Made by a program: the position numbers and the translations under genes
DNA from: Acridotheres tristis
Lineage: Eukaryota > Chordata > Aves > Passeriformes > Sturnidae
Length of the DNA: 64,000 bases
Assembly: GCA_037013685.1 (NCBI GenBank)
Contig: CM072886.1
Coordinates: 91,252,422 to 91,316,421 of the forward strand
Direction of reading: 5' to 3'
The notes under the pieces: model-generated
Database searches by the model: none
The model's input: only the letters and a program-made list of their open reading frames with translations
What the model was told of the DNA's origin: nothing
Shown: in pieces, positions 39,240-54,014 of the stretch
Position numbering within the stretch: position 1 is the stretch's first letter
How the letters are laid out: each line of letters begins with the position of its first letter

Positions 39240-40290
39240 GATGCTGTGATGCTGCTGGGGAGCAGCAGGGGTGTCCTGGCCAGCCTGGGGATGTCTGGGA
39301 GCAGGGTGGCAGCAGGGCAGGCAGGGTCAGCACTGCAGGAGCAGCAAGGGCTGCCTGAGCCCCAGCAGGTCCCACCCAGCTTGCTGGTGCACTTGGGACC
39401 TGGAAATGGATCCTCGAGCCATGTGTTTTTCCAACTGTTCTTCACAGTTGACTATAAATGGAATTATATTTTCTTTCCTTTGTATTTTTTTTATCCTTGA
39501 TTCCAGTACTTCAGGCTTTCAGTGGGGAGAAAAAAAATTCCTAGTAGGCCATGAACACAAATCTGGAAGTACATGCGAATTTTCCTGCTACTTCCAGCAC
39601 ATTCGACTTCTACAGTCTGTGGAACCCCTTTGTCAGACTATCCTGATCGTCCTGTTTGCTCAGGATAAGCAAAGCCCATGAATCTCTACAACGGACTGCA
39701 TCCTAAATTGTGAACTGAACCAAGGTGCTAGGGCTTTATAAACATATTGCATTATTTACTTATTTCAAGGGGATGCTAGGTAACTTTCTGGGAAACCATG
39801 GACTGTGAATATAAGAGAGTTCTCATTTTTCCACTCACAATCTGTGGCTGCAAAAATGCTCTTACAGCACTTAACTGGGAAATAAAAGACTTTTTATTTT
39901 CAGAGATAAGATTAACAAAGCTATTTTTCTGTCTGTGGAGCACTTTCTACCTTCTGTGAGTTGTCTGCTCAATTTCCTAGGAGGCAGAAAAATGAAAACT
40001 TCCTGCTGAGAAAACCAAGGTGGTGTTGTTTATTTCTGAAGTGGCTTGTGGATAGTGCTCCTGCAAACAGAGGCCCAGAGCCACCCAGAATTGTTGAGGC
40101 TTCTGCCAGCGGGCACAGGGCTGCTGCACCCAGCGAAGTGCCAGCTGGAGGCTGCCAGTGCCAGGTCAGGTTTGCTGGCTGGGATGAGCGTGGTGCTGAG
40201 GGCTCCATCGTGACTTCTGCTGGCCTTGGGCACAGGGGAGCAATCTCTGCCTGCAGAAAGCAGGCATGGTAGCACCTGCCTCCCCAGGGC
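39240..40290. other. Two GC-rich patches
   Basis: About 39240-39420 and 40060-40290 are much richer in G and C than their surroundings. The first is built of GGGGAGCAGCAGGGG-, GGCAGCAGGGCAGGCAGGG- and GGAGCAGCAAGGG-like phrases and nearly lacks CpG. The second has a few CpG sites (GCCAGCGGGC, CCCAGCGAAG). Overlapping open frames occur on both strands, as expected without stop codons. Neither patch shows a convincing exon. Confidence 0.4.
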
Positions 40291-43200
40291 TGCATCCTGA
40301 ATTAGGATAACTAGGACTGCATGCTATGTGCATCTTCTGTATACAGCTGCTGCCCTGTGATAGTCCTTCTGGTGTAACCCATGGAGTTGCTCTCAGGCTC
40401 TTTGTAAACTTTTCTAGAAGTGGTGGTTTTACTCATTCTCATGCTTGCTGGGTGGATTGAGAGAAACATATTCAAAGTACACTTGGGAAAAAACATGTTT
40501 ATAGCCTTTCTTGCTTGTTAAAATATTGTGTAGCCCAATCTACTACCATTTCAGTCTTCAGAACTAACAGCTCTTTTTGTTGAGCGTGCTTTCTTCATCA
40601 CATGAAAAGTGACTTTATATGTACTCAAATAGCAAAATAAAATTTGTGAATTCTTTGATTTTCTTTCTTTTCTTTTTTTAATAGCAGTAACTCCCACGAA
40701 CTGGTACAAGGCTTGGTACTGTGCAAGCAGTTTTTCACTCTTAGAATGCTGCTACTGAAAAGCAGATATTGTGTAAAGTACCATCGATCACTGCCGCGGT
40801 TTTATACAGTTTGTCACCATTGTTCTTCGTATAGCATTGAGTCACATTTAGAACTATGGTACAGCTCACAAGTGTTCAGGGTGGGGGAAAAATGTGTTGG
40901 GTTTTCTTAATGTAAAAAAACCTCCTAATTATTTATAATCTGATATCATTGATTTGTTAGTGTACAGAAAATATGTCTGATGTGGCCTAGTATAGATGAG
41001 AACAGATTTATTAATATGTTTACAAGTGTATGATGTCATTTATAAAGATGGAGAGTGGAATTGAGTTTCCAAAGACCTAGAACAGCTGAGGTTAGAAATA
41101 TTAGAGCAGATATCTATAAGGCTGCTCTGACAGATGCTTAGCTCAGAGGCAGAAATGGACTTTCGTATCTGGTTTTACATTCACAGCTTTGGGATTCCCT
41201 AATAATTTCCTTGGGATTTTTTCCTGACTAAGAGCATACTGTATTTCATGTAAAATCCCACTGAAGTAATAGATGGTTTTAAATTAATGTGTGAGCAGAT
41301 CACATTTTCTCAGTCTATAAAACGCCATGTAAATACATCTTTTAGAAATGTGGGATTTCATGCTGTACAATTCGTACCTATGGCCTAGGCTACTTTAGAA
41401 ATCTTGTTATTTTACTCCCTTCTTCAGCTTGTAGAATGAAACGAGGAGAATCCTGTTTGTAATTGGGATATAGAGCAGGCAGCAGTGTATGATCTTTGTG
41501 TTAGCACAGCTATTTAAATTTCTCTGGGGAGGGTGAGAAATTAAATATTTCTTCTTTCAGTGCAGAGGAGACAAACTCCCTAAACCAAATCAATGTGTGG
41601 CACCAACATGCAACACGTAATGCTGGTTTAAGAGAACTGTGGGCAGATGCTGATGCAGCGTCTCAGTTCATCAGAGCGTAGAGGGTTGCTGCTGGAAAGG
41701 TGTTTGTGAAGTGTATCCTGACATGACTTTGGAAGCTCTAATGTGGACAAATGTCAGTAATCCGGAGCAGCAGGAGCAAGTGAGAAAGGGCAAAAGGCCA
41801 TGCAGTATCTATTTTCCAAGTGGGGACCTTTTGAATTTAGATGCTTTGTGTTAGCATCGTAAGAGTACGAATGGGTTGTAAACATTTGACAGAGTAGGTT
41901 AGGAGAGGTAGCACTTTAATCTTGTGACTCTTGTAGTTGGTTTAGAAGTGTTTTTTGTCGGCTTGTACCAGCTTCTGGCAGCTCTGACTGGCATTGCATA
42001 GGTAGGCCTTATGACAAAGACAGATTCCAGAGGTGAATTCCTGTGCAGACATAATTTGGAATTTGCTCCACAAGAAGCTTGCCAAAGCCTGTAGCAGCAT
42101 GGCAAGGGATCAGGATCTTTGTGGAGCTGGAGCTCATGGGAGTCAGATAGCCAGCACAGCAGAGTGGTTTGGACAGCAGCTTCGGTCCAGGAGCCTTGGG
42201 AAAAGGAAGGTGGGAGGAAGGACTGGAAACTGCTGGGGGCAAGAGAGGGAGACAAGAGAGAACAGCAGAATGGTGTGACCAGTGCAAATACTGTCCCTTC
42301 CTTCAGGATTTCCTTTCTTACATCTAGACATGTAAGGCTGTGGATTCCATGGTTCACCTTGGAGTGTAGTCTTTCCAAGTGATTGCTGGTAACGTTTCTT
42401 TATTCCCTGGTAAATGCTGGTCTTTGCTTGTAGGATAGACAGACAAGGTGATTTGTATCCCGCTTTAAATGTCTTCAGTTCATCATCAAAAAAAAAAAAA
42501 ATCAACTCTTTTTTTTTCCTTTATTTTCTCTAGTATCTTTCTTCTGAACATCTTATTCTCAGCTTTCTGCCAGTATTTCTATGGAATAATATCTCTGCTG
42601 TTAGGCACTGTGCCAGCTCCGTGCAGACTGCTTTAGTCCTTTGGATTCACCATTTTATTTGCTAAGTTTCAGCTACTCTTCTTTTCTGGTTTTAGGGCTG
42701 CACTTGAGGCCATTATGAAGAAGGTAAACCTGTAAACTCTATGATAAATTCTGGAATAAGGTTTTCTTTCAATCTGTCTGCCAGGCAGGCAGATATTTTA
42801 ATAAAATCTCATATCAATTGTTCAGGCATACATTAGAGTTCCCTTTTGAAAAATATGTCTTTGATTTCTCTAAAACTATTGGGAGTTTTATTGTATTGAT
42901 TGTAAAATTGTAAAGGCCTTGAAATAATTTTTGCTAGTATTTTAAGAAACTATCCACCTTTCATTGCATGTATTGCAGTATTTTTATACCCTTCTCTCAT
43001 CCTGCCACAGCAATTCCATGCCTCTGCTCCTAGGTCTGTGCTGACATTCTCTATTGTGCAGCTTCCAGACAAAGCTGTTCTGACAAGCAGGACAGGGCAT
43101 GGTAGCAGAAATCCCATTCCCTCTGTTCACAGCAGTGATCAGGGTGCAACATCCTCGAGTGCTGTGCTCCTGTGCCAGGGCCTGCAGAGAGGATTTAAAC

Positions 43201-46200
43201 TGTGGGAGAAGCCAAACACAGCCTCAGGACTGTGCCCCAGCAGCATCCCTGCCATAAACGTGCTGTGATTTCTCTGCTGACTTTTGCATATGGCATGTGG
43301 GATTTCTCCTTTGAGCAATCTGGCTTTTAGGTTTCTCCTCAGACTTCAGAGTTACCAGCTTGATTGTCACATTCTAAAATCCCATATTATTACATGAAAA
43401 CATTTTAAAATCTGGTTAGAGTAAGCATTATTTCCAGGCAGACAAAAACTAGGATCTGGAGTGCTGGACATCCCCAAAGTGACACATTTGTGAAACATTT
43501 ACAGTCTTTTCATAATTAACAGTCAGCTGCTGATCTTCTAGGCAGAATAACTTTCTCACCATCCGTACCAAAGGCAGAGCTGGAGCTGCACATGGCTCCT
43601 AGAGTGTCCATGAGAGAAAGGGACCCCCTCTTAATGCCAGCATCTTGAACTGGAGGTGAAGCTCAAAACCTGGTGCTCTGCTTCCCCAAAGGGTTACAGA
43701 GGTGTCCATCGTCCACCTCATGGACACAGCTGGTGGTGTGGCTCTTGTCCCCACTGAGATGGGAGCTTCTTCCACTTCAGCTGCCTGGGTCAAGCTGGAG
43801 CTGTGAGTCATAGCATTGCCCCAGGACACAGAGGGCTCATCTTCCACCTGCCGGGCACAGCTGGATATCCAGGTCACAGCCTGGGCCCCTGCACCTTCCC
43901 AGGGCAGGGAGCTGCCCACCTGGGCTTCTGCCTCCCCCAGGGCTCGGGGGTACTCTCAGTAATTCATCAGTTCCTGAGATGTGACAAGGTCTGAACAAAC
44001 TCCATGTGACTGGGAGAAACTCCTGCTCACTTTTGCTCCTCTGACCTTACACCATAGGTGTTAAGGTGAAAATCAATTCCAAAGTGAAGATAATGTCAGA
44101 CAGTGACTAATGGGTGTGGACTTGTTCTGTTTGTAAAGAACTGCAGTTTAGGCAGACTTGAACAACCCTACTCCATCTTTTTCGGCTTGTGTTTTTTATT
44201 TGGGAGGTATGTTTTGTTAGCTCCTGAAGAGCCACATCTCCAATTTTGTTTTACATACACAAGAATTCTACACAATGGTGAATGATCTATAGGCTTATTT
44301 GTGCCCAGATATTTCAGATATTTTTAGAAATATTGGCAAATATGTGTGTCATACTCAGAATATGTCACTGTGGTGTACTACAGAATTTTCTGGGGAAAAA
44401 AGTCTTCTAAAAACTACCAGTGTAATTCCCCTCACTGCAAATTCTGAACCGTGACTCTCTGGGATCACTTGTGCTATTAAAAGCTTCAGTTCAGAATACA
44501 TTAACAGGGCAAAATAGAGAAATCCAGAGATGTGGCAATGTGCACCTGAAGGATGCATGGAAATGTCAAGCTTATTGATTACATCATCCTGCAGGTGATT
44601 CACAGATTCCAGAAACCCAGCTTGCGTTGTGCTCTCTTCTCTCTAGGACTGCCATACTCCTGTAATTTGCTTTTTACCTGGGCCTGCCCTATACAAGGCT
44701 GTATTGGGAAACAAACTTCGAAATTATGTCCTCCAACCAGCAAATCGTTATTCTGGGGGGGAGTTAAAAGCATTAATATTCTCTTTTTATTTTACATATG
44801 AAAAACTCCTCTACAGGGCTATGTTCATTACTGTGAAATGTTTTGTTGGGTTTAGTTGGCCTGAGGAGAAATTGACACACGTGATGGCTGTTACTCTGTA
44901 GGACTAAAACGCAGCTTACAGGAATTGGAGTTTATAACCTCATGCTGTAAGTAGTTTCCCTGTGGCCACAAACCGTTTTTTTATTCGGTTAACTTATTAC
45001 AAGTGTATTTTATTCTGCAGTATATACTTTATAAAAAGTAAAGTACCACTCAGACGCTTAAATCCAGTCAGTAAAAACACAGCAGTGTTATCAGGCCCTC
45101 TTTGGAGGTGCTATGTGATGGGTTTAAACAGGAAATATTCTACAGATAGGGGTTTTTTTTTGTGCTGCTTATCATCATGCTCTGAGCAACTTCTTTGAAC
45201 CAAGTGGTTCAGTCACTGTCCTCACCTCACTCATTTCACCAGCATTTCTTTTCCTGCTGCTTTGAAGGTCCTGTTTTTCTATGGTTTTATGAAAAAAAAA
45301 ACTTTAATATTGGGTACATGGTTGCACTGATGCAAATAGGTTATTTTCCAGTAAAACATAACTCATGTGGAAAATACAAGAGAGTGGAAGTTGTGAGGAC
45401 TGATGGACTCATTTTCCATACTTTGAGGGGGGAGGGATATATCCAAGTTTTGCAGCCTAACAATTACTCAGTCTCAGTGCAATTGAAGGATAAAAGATGA
45501 ATAATCAAACAGTCTTTGTCTAATACTAGTCATAGTATAACTTTTAAAGAATACAAATGCTGATGGGTCAGCAGGTCATTTAATTTCTCCTCCTTAAGTA
45601 CATGGAATTGTTTGTTACAAATGATGCTCCAGCTTGCTTTGCTGTGGAAGGATCTTTTGTGAGATATTCGAGATTAAAACGAACCTATATGTTCTAGTGA
45701 CACAAAGGAACATTTTTCTTTGGAACCGGTGGGTGGATAAAATTCTTTGTTGAAGTTTTTATGAACCTCTCCGCAGGCCGTGTGGAGAATTGCCACATGC
45801 TTCTCATAGATTCCAAATTTCTGCCATAGCAAGTCCCACTGGTTTCAACCACAGGCTCTTTTGTTTTCTGTACTCGCCTTTGTAACCCTCAGCAAGTGGA
45901 GGCAATGCCAGGAGTTCTGGAAAACAAGAGGGAGAGGGTGTGAGCCAGGCCCACACTGCTGCATTCCTTCCTCTGCAATGGCAGGGCACCGTGTGGGCTT
46001 TGTTTCTGCTCTCCCTTGTACACCACAGGCATAGCCAAGTGCCCAACTCTCTGAAAGCATGCAGAGCACAGAAGCATGCAGAAATCAGTTCCTGCAGTCA
46101 AGTGGATTGGTTTTAATTGCAGTCTTAAGATCAAAAATTGTTCTCACTCAGGGGATGCTTTCTGCTTTTTTGAATGCCTCTTTTTACTTGCAGGTTTCTT

Positions 46201-46275
46201 TACCTGTCCTCACAAGCAAACAATACCTTCACACACCCACAAGGCTCATAACATTCCTGAGCCACCTTCTCTTTT
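40291..46275. other. Intronic sequence with a diverged GC-rich duplication
   Basis: Mostly featureless. About 43684-43955 is GC-rich and seems to hold two related blocks about 135 bases apart, noted separately. A run of A residues next to a run of T residues lies at about 42487-42520. A 159-codon open frame on the minus strand at 41899-42378 has no recognisable domain. Confidence 0.4.
43684..43955. repeat. Possible diverged tandem duplication, period about 135 bp
   Basis: Block one starts CCCCAAAGGGTTACAGAGG and contains TCCACCTCATGGACACAGCTGG. Block two starts CCCCAGGACACAGAGGGC at 43819 and contains TCCACCTGCCGGGCACAGCTGG. The order and spacing of these phrases agree, but the DNA between them is hard to align by eye. 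It may be a decayed GC-rich minisatellite of two or more units. Confidence 0.4.
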
Positions 46276-46478
46276 CACAGAGTCATAGAATCATTGAAGT
46301 TGGAAAAGACCTCAAAGAGTGAGTCCCACCTTTGACTGAACACCACCACATCAACTAAATCACAGCACCAAGTGCCACATCCAGCCATTCCTTGAACACT
46401 TCCAGGAACAGTGACTCCATCATTTCCCTGGGCAGTCTGATTCAGTGCTTAATCACTGGTAATTTCTTACAAAGGTGT
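46276..46478 (-). mobile_element. CR1 retrotransposon 3' end, third subfamily
   Basis: The left edge is CAGAGTCATAGAATCATTGA then AGTTGGAAAAGACCTCAAAG. It continues ACCTTTGACTGAACACCACC, AAGTGCCACATCCAGCCATT and CTCCATCATTTCCCTGGGCA. This wording (GGAAAAGACC, CACCACC, AAGTGCCACATCCA) marks the CR1 group related to CR1-Y/F, different from the other copies. It runs on the minus strand and is 5'-truncated. Confidence 0.9.
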
Positions 46479-49400
46479 GTCACTGAATTGCCAAAATACA
46501 TACATAGCCCATTAAAAAATATGATGAAGAGGAAATTAAGCACCATGAAGCAGTGACAGATGATGAGTAACTTAGGCCTCCCAGATAATTTCTTGCATGT
46601 TGAATCTGATACGACTTTCACAGTAGGTTTAAGGAAGAAAAGGTCTATTGCACCCCTGGTTTTAAGCCTCAGCATCATCAGTAACAGGACAACACACAGA
46701 GTTGGTATGCAACTGCTGCTCTGATCCCTATGGTTTGAAGCCCCTTGCTGACTGGTTTGCTTTCATCACTCTTTGACAGAGACAGAATGAACTGGCTAAA
46801 TTTCTTCAGTAAGAACACAGAAGAGAGGGAGTTCTTAAAGGCTTAAACAATACAGGGTGTGCAAGTCTGGGGAAAGTATGATGTTCTTTTTCCTCCATCA
46901 AGTCTGAAACCTGTCTCCTGGAGTGCAGCCCTTCACAGTGGGTAATGGGATGTTAAAACATTTCAGCCCACAGTAACCACAGATGCTTCCCATTAAAATC
47001 CAGTCTTTGGGCATGGACTGTGGGTTATTACTTCACAGACTTGGGAGTGTTTTCACATCTCTGACATGCAGATGCTAGGGGTTGTGTGTACCTTGTTGAA
47101 AATACAGAAAAGCTTTCCAGCAAGAGGACTCCTGATATATCAAAAATCTCTGACTCAGACAGTATTGCTACTTTTTACACACTGATACCGTAAAATGTAA
47201 TTGCCTTCAGCAGAATGATAATGCTGAACATAAGCTGTAATGACTATTCAGCATATTTTTAATTTCTAATTTTTATTTTGTAGTCATTTCACAGAACCAA
47301 CCCTCTCAAATCATGAAGTTGTTATGTGCTGTTTGCTGATTCACAAAATAAGATTTAGGCATGTTTATCAGAGTGTCACCATTCCAGCTAGATGTCACAT
47401 TGCTGTGTGTTTTCACCTAGTCATTGATTGGTTGCATTATGGTCTTACTGGGTAAGTTTAAAAAGTCAGTACAGTTGCCCTACCAAAAAAGATACCACAG
47501 CAACAACTCCCCACTGTGCCAGTACCACCTTACAGGGATCTTTATCTCAAAAAGTGTTGGCTTTACTGCAGAGCAATGCTTAAGGGATGTATTTATCATG
47601 AAACTAGTATTCTTGTAACAAGCAGGGGTTCACAGTTTATATATTAAACACTTCGGGATGATGAAGTCTGGAAGAATTAAGGGGAAAGAAAAAACATCAG
47701 GCTATTGATTAACCTACTGAACTTGCAAAATTAATGCTGCTTATTGTTTGTCACTCCATAATCCAGCACTACTTTTATAGACCAAATAAGCGTCTATTGA
47801 CATCTATGCTGTCTTCATTGTCTGGCTTTTAAGCACTGGCACCCTGAAGAAGGTTGCTACTCATTTCAGGAGAAATTTTACTCTATCTCTTAGCTAGTAG
47901 AATAGGTAATACTTGTGAATTGATGCCAAAGTATGTCAAATGTTGGAGGGTTTGGGTTTTTTTCCAGCAGATCTGGAGTACGTTTAGGATAGTATCAGAA
48001 ATAAAGTGAGAAGAATCACACTTACGTTTTCCTACTGTAGCAGTTAGTGTCTGAAAGAGTTTACATTCTCCTATGCAATTTTCAGGCTTTTCCCTACAGC
48101 ATAATTTTATGCTAAAAAGTATATGTTCCTGTTCTACCTGAGTGAATGCAGTACTTTTCTTTGAAATATGAGCATAAATAATATAGCCAAAGTGTCAACT
48201 GCAAAGACAGTTAATTCCATAACAGGATGCAGACTACATTTTCCCTCTCTCCACTAAACATTTTTGTGTTTTCATGTGAGCTCTGCTGTAAGGCCAAACT
48301 CTGCTACCTCAGCAGCTATTTTTCAGCAGGAGGGGACCAGGGAGGGCTTGGAGAAATGGTATCTTTCATGAGTCTGAAAGAAACTGTGCAAGACTTGGGT
48401 ATTAGCAAAGGTCTAGCAATTCATAGATCCTATTTGACCTATTAATTTTCAGTCTGGTATCAGCTCTTAGGGACCATAATGCTTTCTGCAGAAAACTGCT
48501 AAAAACTGGCATTCCATGAGGTATCAGGGATTCTAGAAAAGCAGAATTTGTCAGGCACTTCTTGTAAAATGTTAAGTGGAAGTTACATTCACCCAGCCAC
48601 AACAATGTAGTCTTAATGTCTAAACCTATGTTGTGCCTTTACCAGCAGCAGTGCAATAACTTTCAGCTGGCTCAGTCACTGATCCTTATTGACCCAAAAT
48701 GTACTACAAAACTAAACTTGGTCTTTTAAAAAATTTTGTTCAATAGAAGTAAATACTGGACCAGGTGAAGTTTTTCACTTTGTACTGTTTTTTTAGTCCT
48801 AAGTTTTATTGGAAGGAAAATTATGCCACAGCAGACCCCTTATTCACTGCTCCAGCAGATCTGTGTAGAAATGTGCTTGACTTATCAGTGGAATGGAAAC
48901 ACCCTCACAACTATTTTATTCTAGTCTGGTAAGAGCTTTATGTGCTGTAAAATGTCTAATGAAAGAAGTGAGGGAGGGAAGTCAAAGGAGTTCATGTTAT
49001 GCTTAGCAGGTGGCTTCTTGTTTTTGTGGTGGTTTAGTCTGCAGCTTGGTTAGCCCATAGAAAAAGCCAAATTTCTTGTGCAGAAAAATATCACTCCTTC
49101 AGTTATGCTGAAGCTATTGAGAAAACTTGCCTTTGGGTGGATTTTTTCTTCCTGAAAGTGATGAGCTTTGTCAAGAAGGGAGGGAGGAGAGCAAGCTGTA
49201 ATGGAAGTGATCTCTTGGCTAAGTGCAGTAGGAGTGTTAAACTCATGTGAATCTTGAGACACATGGGCAGTTCTCTCTGTATTCACTCTTCTAGAAAATG
49301 GGGAGAATGTTTGTGGAAAGGCTAAATGCACCAGCACATTCGTTCTGGTTCTGTTCAGAGCTATGACCAAGTGTTTGTTTCACAATTACACTGCATGCCA

Positions 49401-52400
49401 TTCATTTCAAACAGAAATATTTGTCCAAAATTGATCCCCAACTGTTTGACAAGCGTCAGACAAACCCAGTAATTAGGTCTGTGAATTGAAATGTCTGATG
49501 GCATATTGCCTTCTAACCATATTAGAGAAGTTAGGCTAAGAGCCATTTTTTTGTCTTAGCATAATGAGGATGAATCAAGCTTTTGCAGTTTAGATTTAAC
49601 AATGCAGACATAATTCTTTCCTCTGTCTCCCCAAATACTTCTGTAGTGAAGCCTAATGGCTGTGGACACACTATTCTACTGTGGGCTGTGCTGCAGTAAA
49701 AGTCCAGACCAGGAGCTGGATTGCTGTGAAATTGTCTCAGCACAGAGTTGGAACCCAGATATCCTCAGCTGCAGCATGTATGTAGTAATGAGGGATGTGT
49801 TTTCTCTGGCCTTTTATTCTTTCAAGTGCCTGATATTACCACAAGTGTTATTAGAAGCCACATGTTCCAAAACAGTGGTCCCAGCCTGTTGAATTATGCA
49901 AGGCAACCTATTACTAATACATTTGCCTTATTGCTATAGCTTGTCAGAGATCTTGAAATCTGAGCTGTGACAAAGTTGATTAATTTTTAGGTGTTACCTT
50001 TTGTTGTTCAAGTGACTAAACCTGATGAATCAATACAACAAGTGAGATGTTTTAGCCAATATTTTATTGTCAACATTTCAGCAAACATACTGAAATAAAC
50101 TTAACTCAGAATTGAGGACTATATTGCATTGTATTTCACTATCCAGTTGACATTTATAGAAAAGAGAGGACCTAAAAAGTAGAAAAGGGCAAATACAGAT
50201 TATATTTCATTTACTGAAAAACAGTGATTTATATAAATTACTTAAACTAAAATGAAAAGTTGATTTAAAAGTTCAGTAATTTCCATCTTCATACCCTGAG
50301 AGAAGAAGGCTGAGAAGGTAAGTGAATATAATCAGTCAGAGCAGCCTGTAGTTATGATAAAGTGTATCAAATATTCAGTGTTACAAAGTTGGTTAATGTA
50401 CTTTCTGGTATTTTAAACAAGTAAATAATACTTAGTTCTTAAGTTTTCATATAAATATTTAAGCTGTTGTCATGTATAATCAATATTTTCAGTATGCTGT
50501 AACTGTTGATCTAAGCCTGTCTTGAGAACCCAAAGTAAGGTAATGTACTTCAGCTTTTATCAGCTCCATCTTCCTCATTTGTTTTACAACATTTGTAGAG
50601 CGAGCAGCAGTAGGAATGTGAGAGGAATTGCAAGTATCTGCAAGAAAGCAAGACTGGAGAGGAGTAGGAGGAGATGAAAAACTTGGAAATTTTTTTTTTA
50701 AACTCTTAGCTTAACAACGTCTTTCCAGGCTGTCCTCTGTATGGGCACAGACAGACTGCTGTGCACACAGGGAGGGACTATCACAGAGCAGCCCTTCCAA
50801 GGGCTGAGAAGGATACCCATGAGCAGGATATTTGTATCTGAGGTCTCTCGATTGGAAGTTGTCCTTTGCATGGGGCAGATTTCCGTGGTTGTTGAGAGGA
50901 GCTGTTGTTCGAAGCACTGGAGCACTGGGCAGAGAAGTCCCAGCCAATTAGCAACTTAGGGAAAAGAGCTATTTTGATTCTCAAGAAATGGGATAAACTA
51001 CCAATGTCTAATCAAGCACCGGGGCCACAGTAGTTTTGAAAATACTTAAATGGGACCTAATTCCTATTAAGGAGAATGAAGGATTGGATTTATTATTGTC
51101 TCATGGAAAGCACCTTTGGACTTAACCCTTTGGTTTCATTAACAGGCAGCTAGGAATTTTTTGTCCATCTATATTCCTCATTTTGGAAGTCACTGTGTGT
51201 ACAGGGAACAAATGGCCCTATTCACTGTGACCAACATGCCCAGGGAACATTGTGCCAGCAGCAGGCTCAGAGCACTGTGTGGTGAGGGGAAGCCTTTGGA
51301 GAGGTGTCACTGCCTTTGGGACTGGTCCTTGGCCACACCTGGAGTGCTTCATCCCTGCTTGGAGTCTGGTTCCCTCCTGCTGTCTTTGGGCTAATGTGAG
51401 GAGGTGCTTTTCTTGTGCTCTCATTTGTGCAGCTCTCAAGGACTACATTCACTTACATATAAATAGAAAACACTTCCATAGCCTTCTAGTTAATGCCTAT
51501 GGCAATGCATCCTGCTGTACTTCATTTTACAAGGATTAGCAAAAAGGTGCCTAAGATCTCTTCCTCCCTGAGCAACTTTCTGTTTTGTACAAGTGGTATG
51601 GTACAGGTCATGTGCTCTATTTTAAGAAAGAGTTTCATCTTCCAAAGAAAAATAGCTTAAAAACTAGTTAGCTATACACAGCATTTACAATAGATTTTAA
51701 TAAAAGTCTTTGTTTTTAAATGAACAAATAAGCACACATTTATATAGTCCATTAATTCTGGATGTCCTTAGGACATTATTAAAGTGATCTGTCTCTCCAA
51801 ATGCACTGGAAGACTTTGATTAGTTAGCAGCAATATTAACAGCATCTCTCTAACGTCTTTTTATGTATTAGAGAAGACATAAGCATGAAGAAAATTTAGA
51901 GGCAAACTTAAAAAGTGTGCTTTCTCTGCTGAAATAAAGCCTCCAGAAAGATTTATACTTTATAGCTCACTGCGTATGCACTGGGAGAAGCCACTTTTGT
52001 GGCACAAATACTCTTCTTTGTTGCTTACCAATACCCGTATTCAGTGGCACAATGAACAACTGTTGTAAAAAATATTAGTATGCAGATGCTCTGGTGTTTT
52101 GTTAATGCATTTAATTAAATACAATAACTCTTTTGTTTGATTTTCTTCTTCTGTACTTGAATGGATTTGTATTATGGTATAGAACCTAGACTTATAGTTG
52201 CTGTTTAAAATGTTCTGCTGTTTCAGAATGTGTCACACATCCAAGTTAGTTACTTTTCTTTTGTTATATTAAGAAAATAATTTGAGTATGTTATTAGTTT
52301 CTTATAAGTTTCAGAGCATCTTTTCAGGAAAACACAAATTCTAAAGTTGCCAGCAAATATTCCCACCACTCATGAGGTCTTCAGTGACAGTTAGGCACTG

Positions 52401-54010
52401 GTTAAATAATTGTATTCCTGAAAGACTTTCAGATGTTTTAACCTAATAAATTTTTCTTGAAGTTCCCCAGAATTTTCTAGCTACTTTTCACAAAAGAAAT
52501 CAAAAAATTGCACAGCAAGACTGCACTTTATGTTTCTATACGAAAAACTGTAGCAGGCTGATTACACCCAGTTGTAACCTACACACATATTTTGCAGAAG
52601 CCATCATTACTGTCTTGTGTTGTTATCCATACAATTATTTCAGAATTATTCTCAGCCTGAGAAAAGGTTTCTTTAGTGCCCTGTGGGTGGGTGAAACCAT
52701 ACGAAATTACTGTATCAAGTCTAAAATTGCCCTGCTGAATCAGCAAAGTACTTGAGCCCAGAGTACTTTAAAAACAAAGCAGTATTTGCCAGATCCTATG
52801 CCCCCCATGGCAGCAAAGATAAAATCAAATGAGGATGTAAAAAGGTAATTAGGAGACCCTAAAGGTAACACATGACTAACTTATTTCTGAATTTCTGAGC
52901 TCCACTAATTCCAAAAGACATTTCTGACAGAGTGTGTGGGTGGTGTCTATGCTGAAGGTTGCTTCTCAGGCAGTGACCTACTAATACTCTTTTGGTGTTC
53001 CTTGGAGATAAGTCATATTCTTCAGTGGGTGCAGTTTCCTTTAGAACAGTAGGAGTCATGGCATAGACCATAAAAACCTCCATAAATCTTTTTGTCACCA
53101 ATAGAAGGAGCTACTGCAGGAGAAGGAAGGGCTAAGTGTGCTGCAGCTGGTGCTTCTCAGATGCTTTTATGGGTGCATCAGAACACAACTGTGGAGAAGG
53201 CAGCAGGCATTTCACTTACACAGGGGTCTGTCTTGGTTCCTTTCTTGGCTAAAATAAAAAGCTTGCCAGTTGCTGGTAATTCTTTTTGTCACTTCTCACA
53301 AGCACTAAATGTAAATCGGACAGTTTTGCTTTAGGCCTTCAGCATCAGTTCTAGAACACTGTACCAGGATCATCATGGGCAAAAACTGTCATGAGAAGCC
53401 AAGCAGAAATTGCAGTTTAGTGCTCTCTTTTTCGAAATGAGGACAATTTCAATAGTGGGGCAAAAATCCCCTTCCTCTCATTGTGCATGTTTGATCCATA
53501 TTGAAGTTACAGCGAGGAATTCCAAATGAGGCTATGAGCTCTGACATTGTGCAGAGGGAACGTGCACTTGTGAAGGCACAGATCTGCAATGTCACTGTAA
53601 TTATTTAATTTTTTCTGTTTTGGAGAAAGATGGCATAATCAGAGTTGCAGTCCTCAAGGGAAAGTCCAGGAATTCTGATTACTCACCGAAAGCCTCCTCA
53701 TCCACAAGCCTTCCATGTAAATAAAGTTCGTTTCAGTTATGCTTCGAGTAATCTATCGATTATGTGTTTAAAAAAAACAAACACCAAAAAATCACCTATA
53801 ACTACTGCAAAATTGTGTGAGAACATCATTCTGGTTTCAGTTCCAAGATAACTTAATGTTCTTTAAGGCTGGAAGAGAACATAGTTTCATTCCAACTGCA
53901 CATATTACGGGTTTTGTGTGAAATGAGCATCTCAAGGCACGGGAAAGAAAGCACCATTGTTCCAGGGCTGTTTTTCACAGGCCTGCATTCATATCTCATC
54001 CTTGTTGTTT
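46479..54010. other. Intron right end; upstream flank of classic MBP
   Basis: No exon, RNA gene or nameable repeat seen. This is the 7.5 kb just upstream of the exon that carries the classic MBP promoter, so it is the best place for oligodendrocyte enhancers. I cannot point to a specific conserved block without an alignment. Confidence 0.45.
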
Positions 54011-54014
54011 GCAG

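Larger units (their letters stand above)
19711..54014 (+). other. Golli-MBP intron between exon 2 and the composite exon
   Basis: This 34,304-base intron begins GTGAGT and ends with a pyrimidine-rich run and GCAG at 54011-54014. In Golli transcripts it is removed. For the classic MBP transcript the same DNA is upstream flanking sequence, so any distal enhancers of classic MBP should lie here, mainly toward the right end. Enhancers are known upstream of mouse Mbp, but I cannot identify their bird counterparts by eye. Repeats and GC-rich patches are listed separately. Confidence 0.9.
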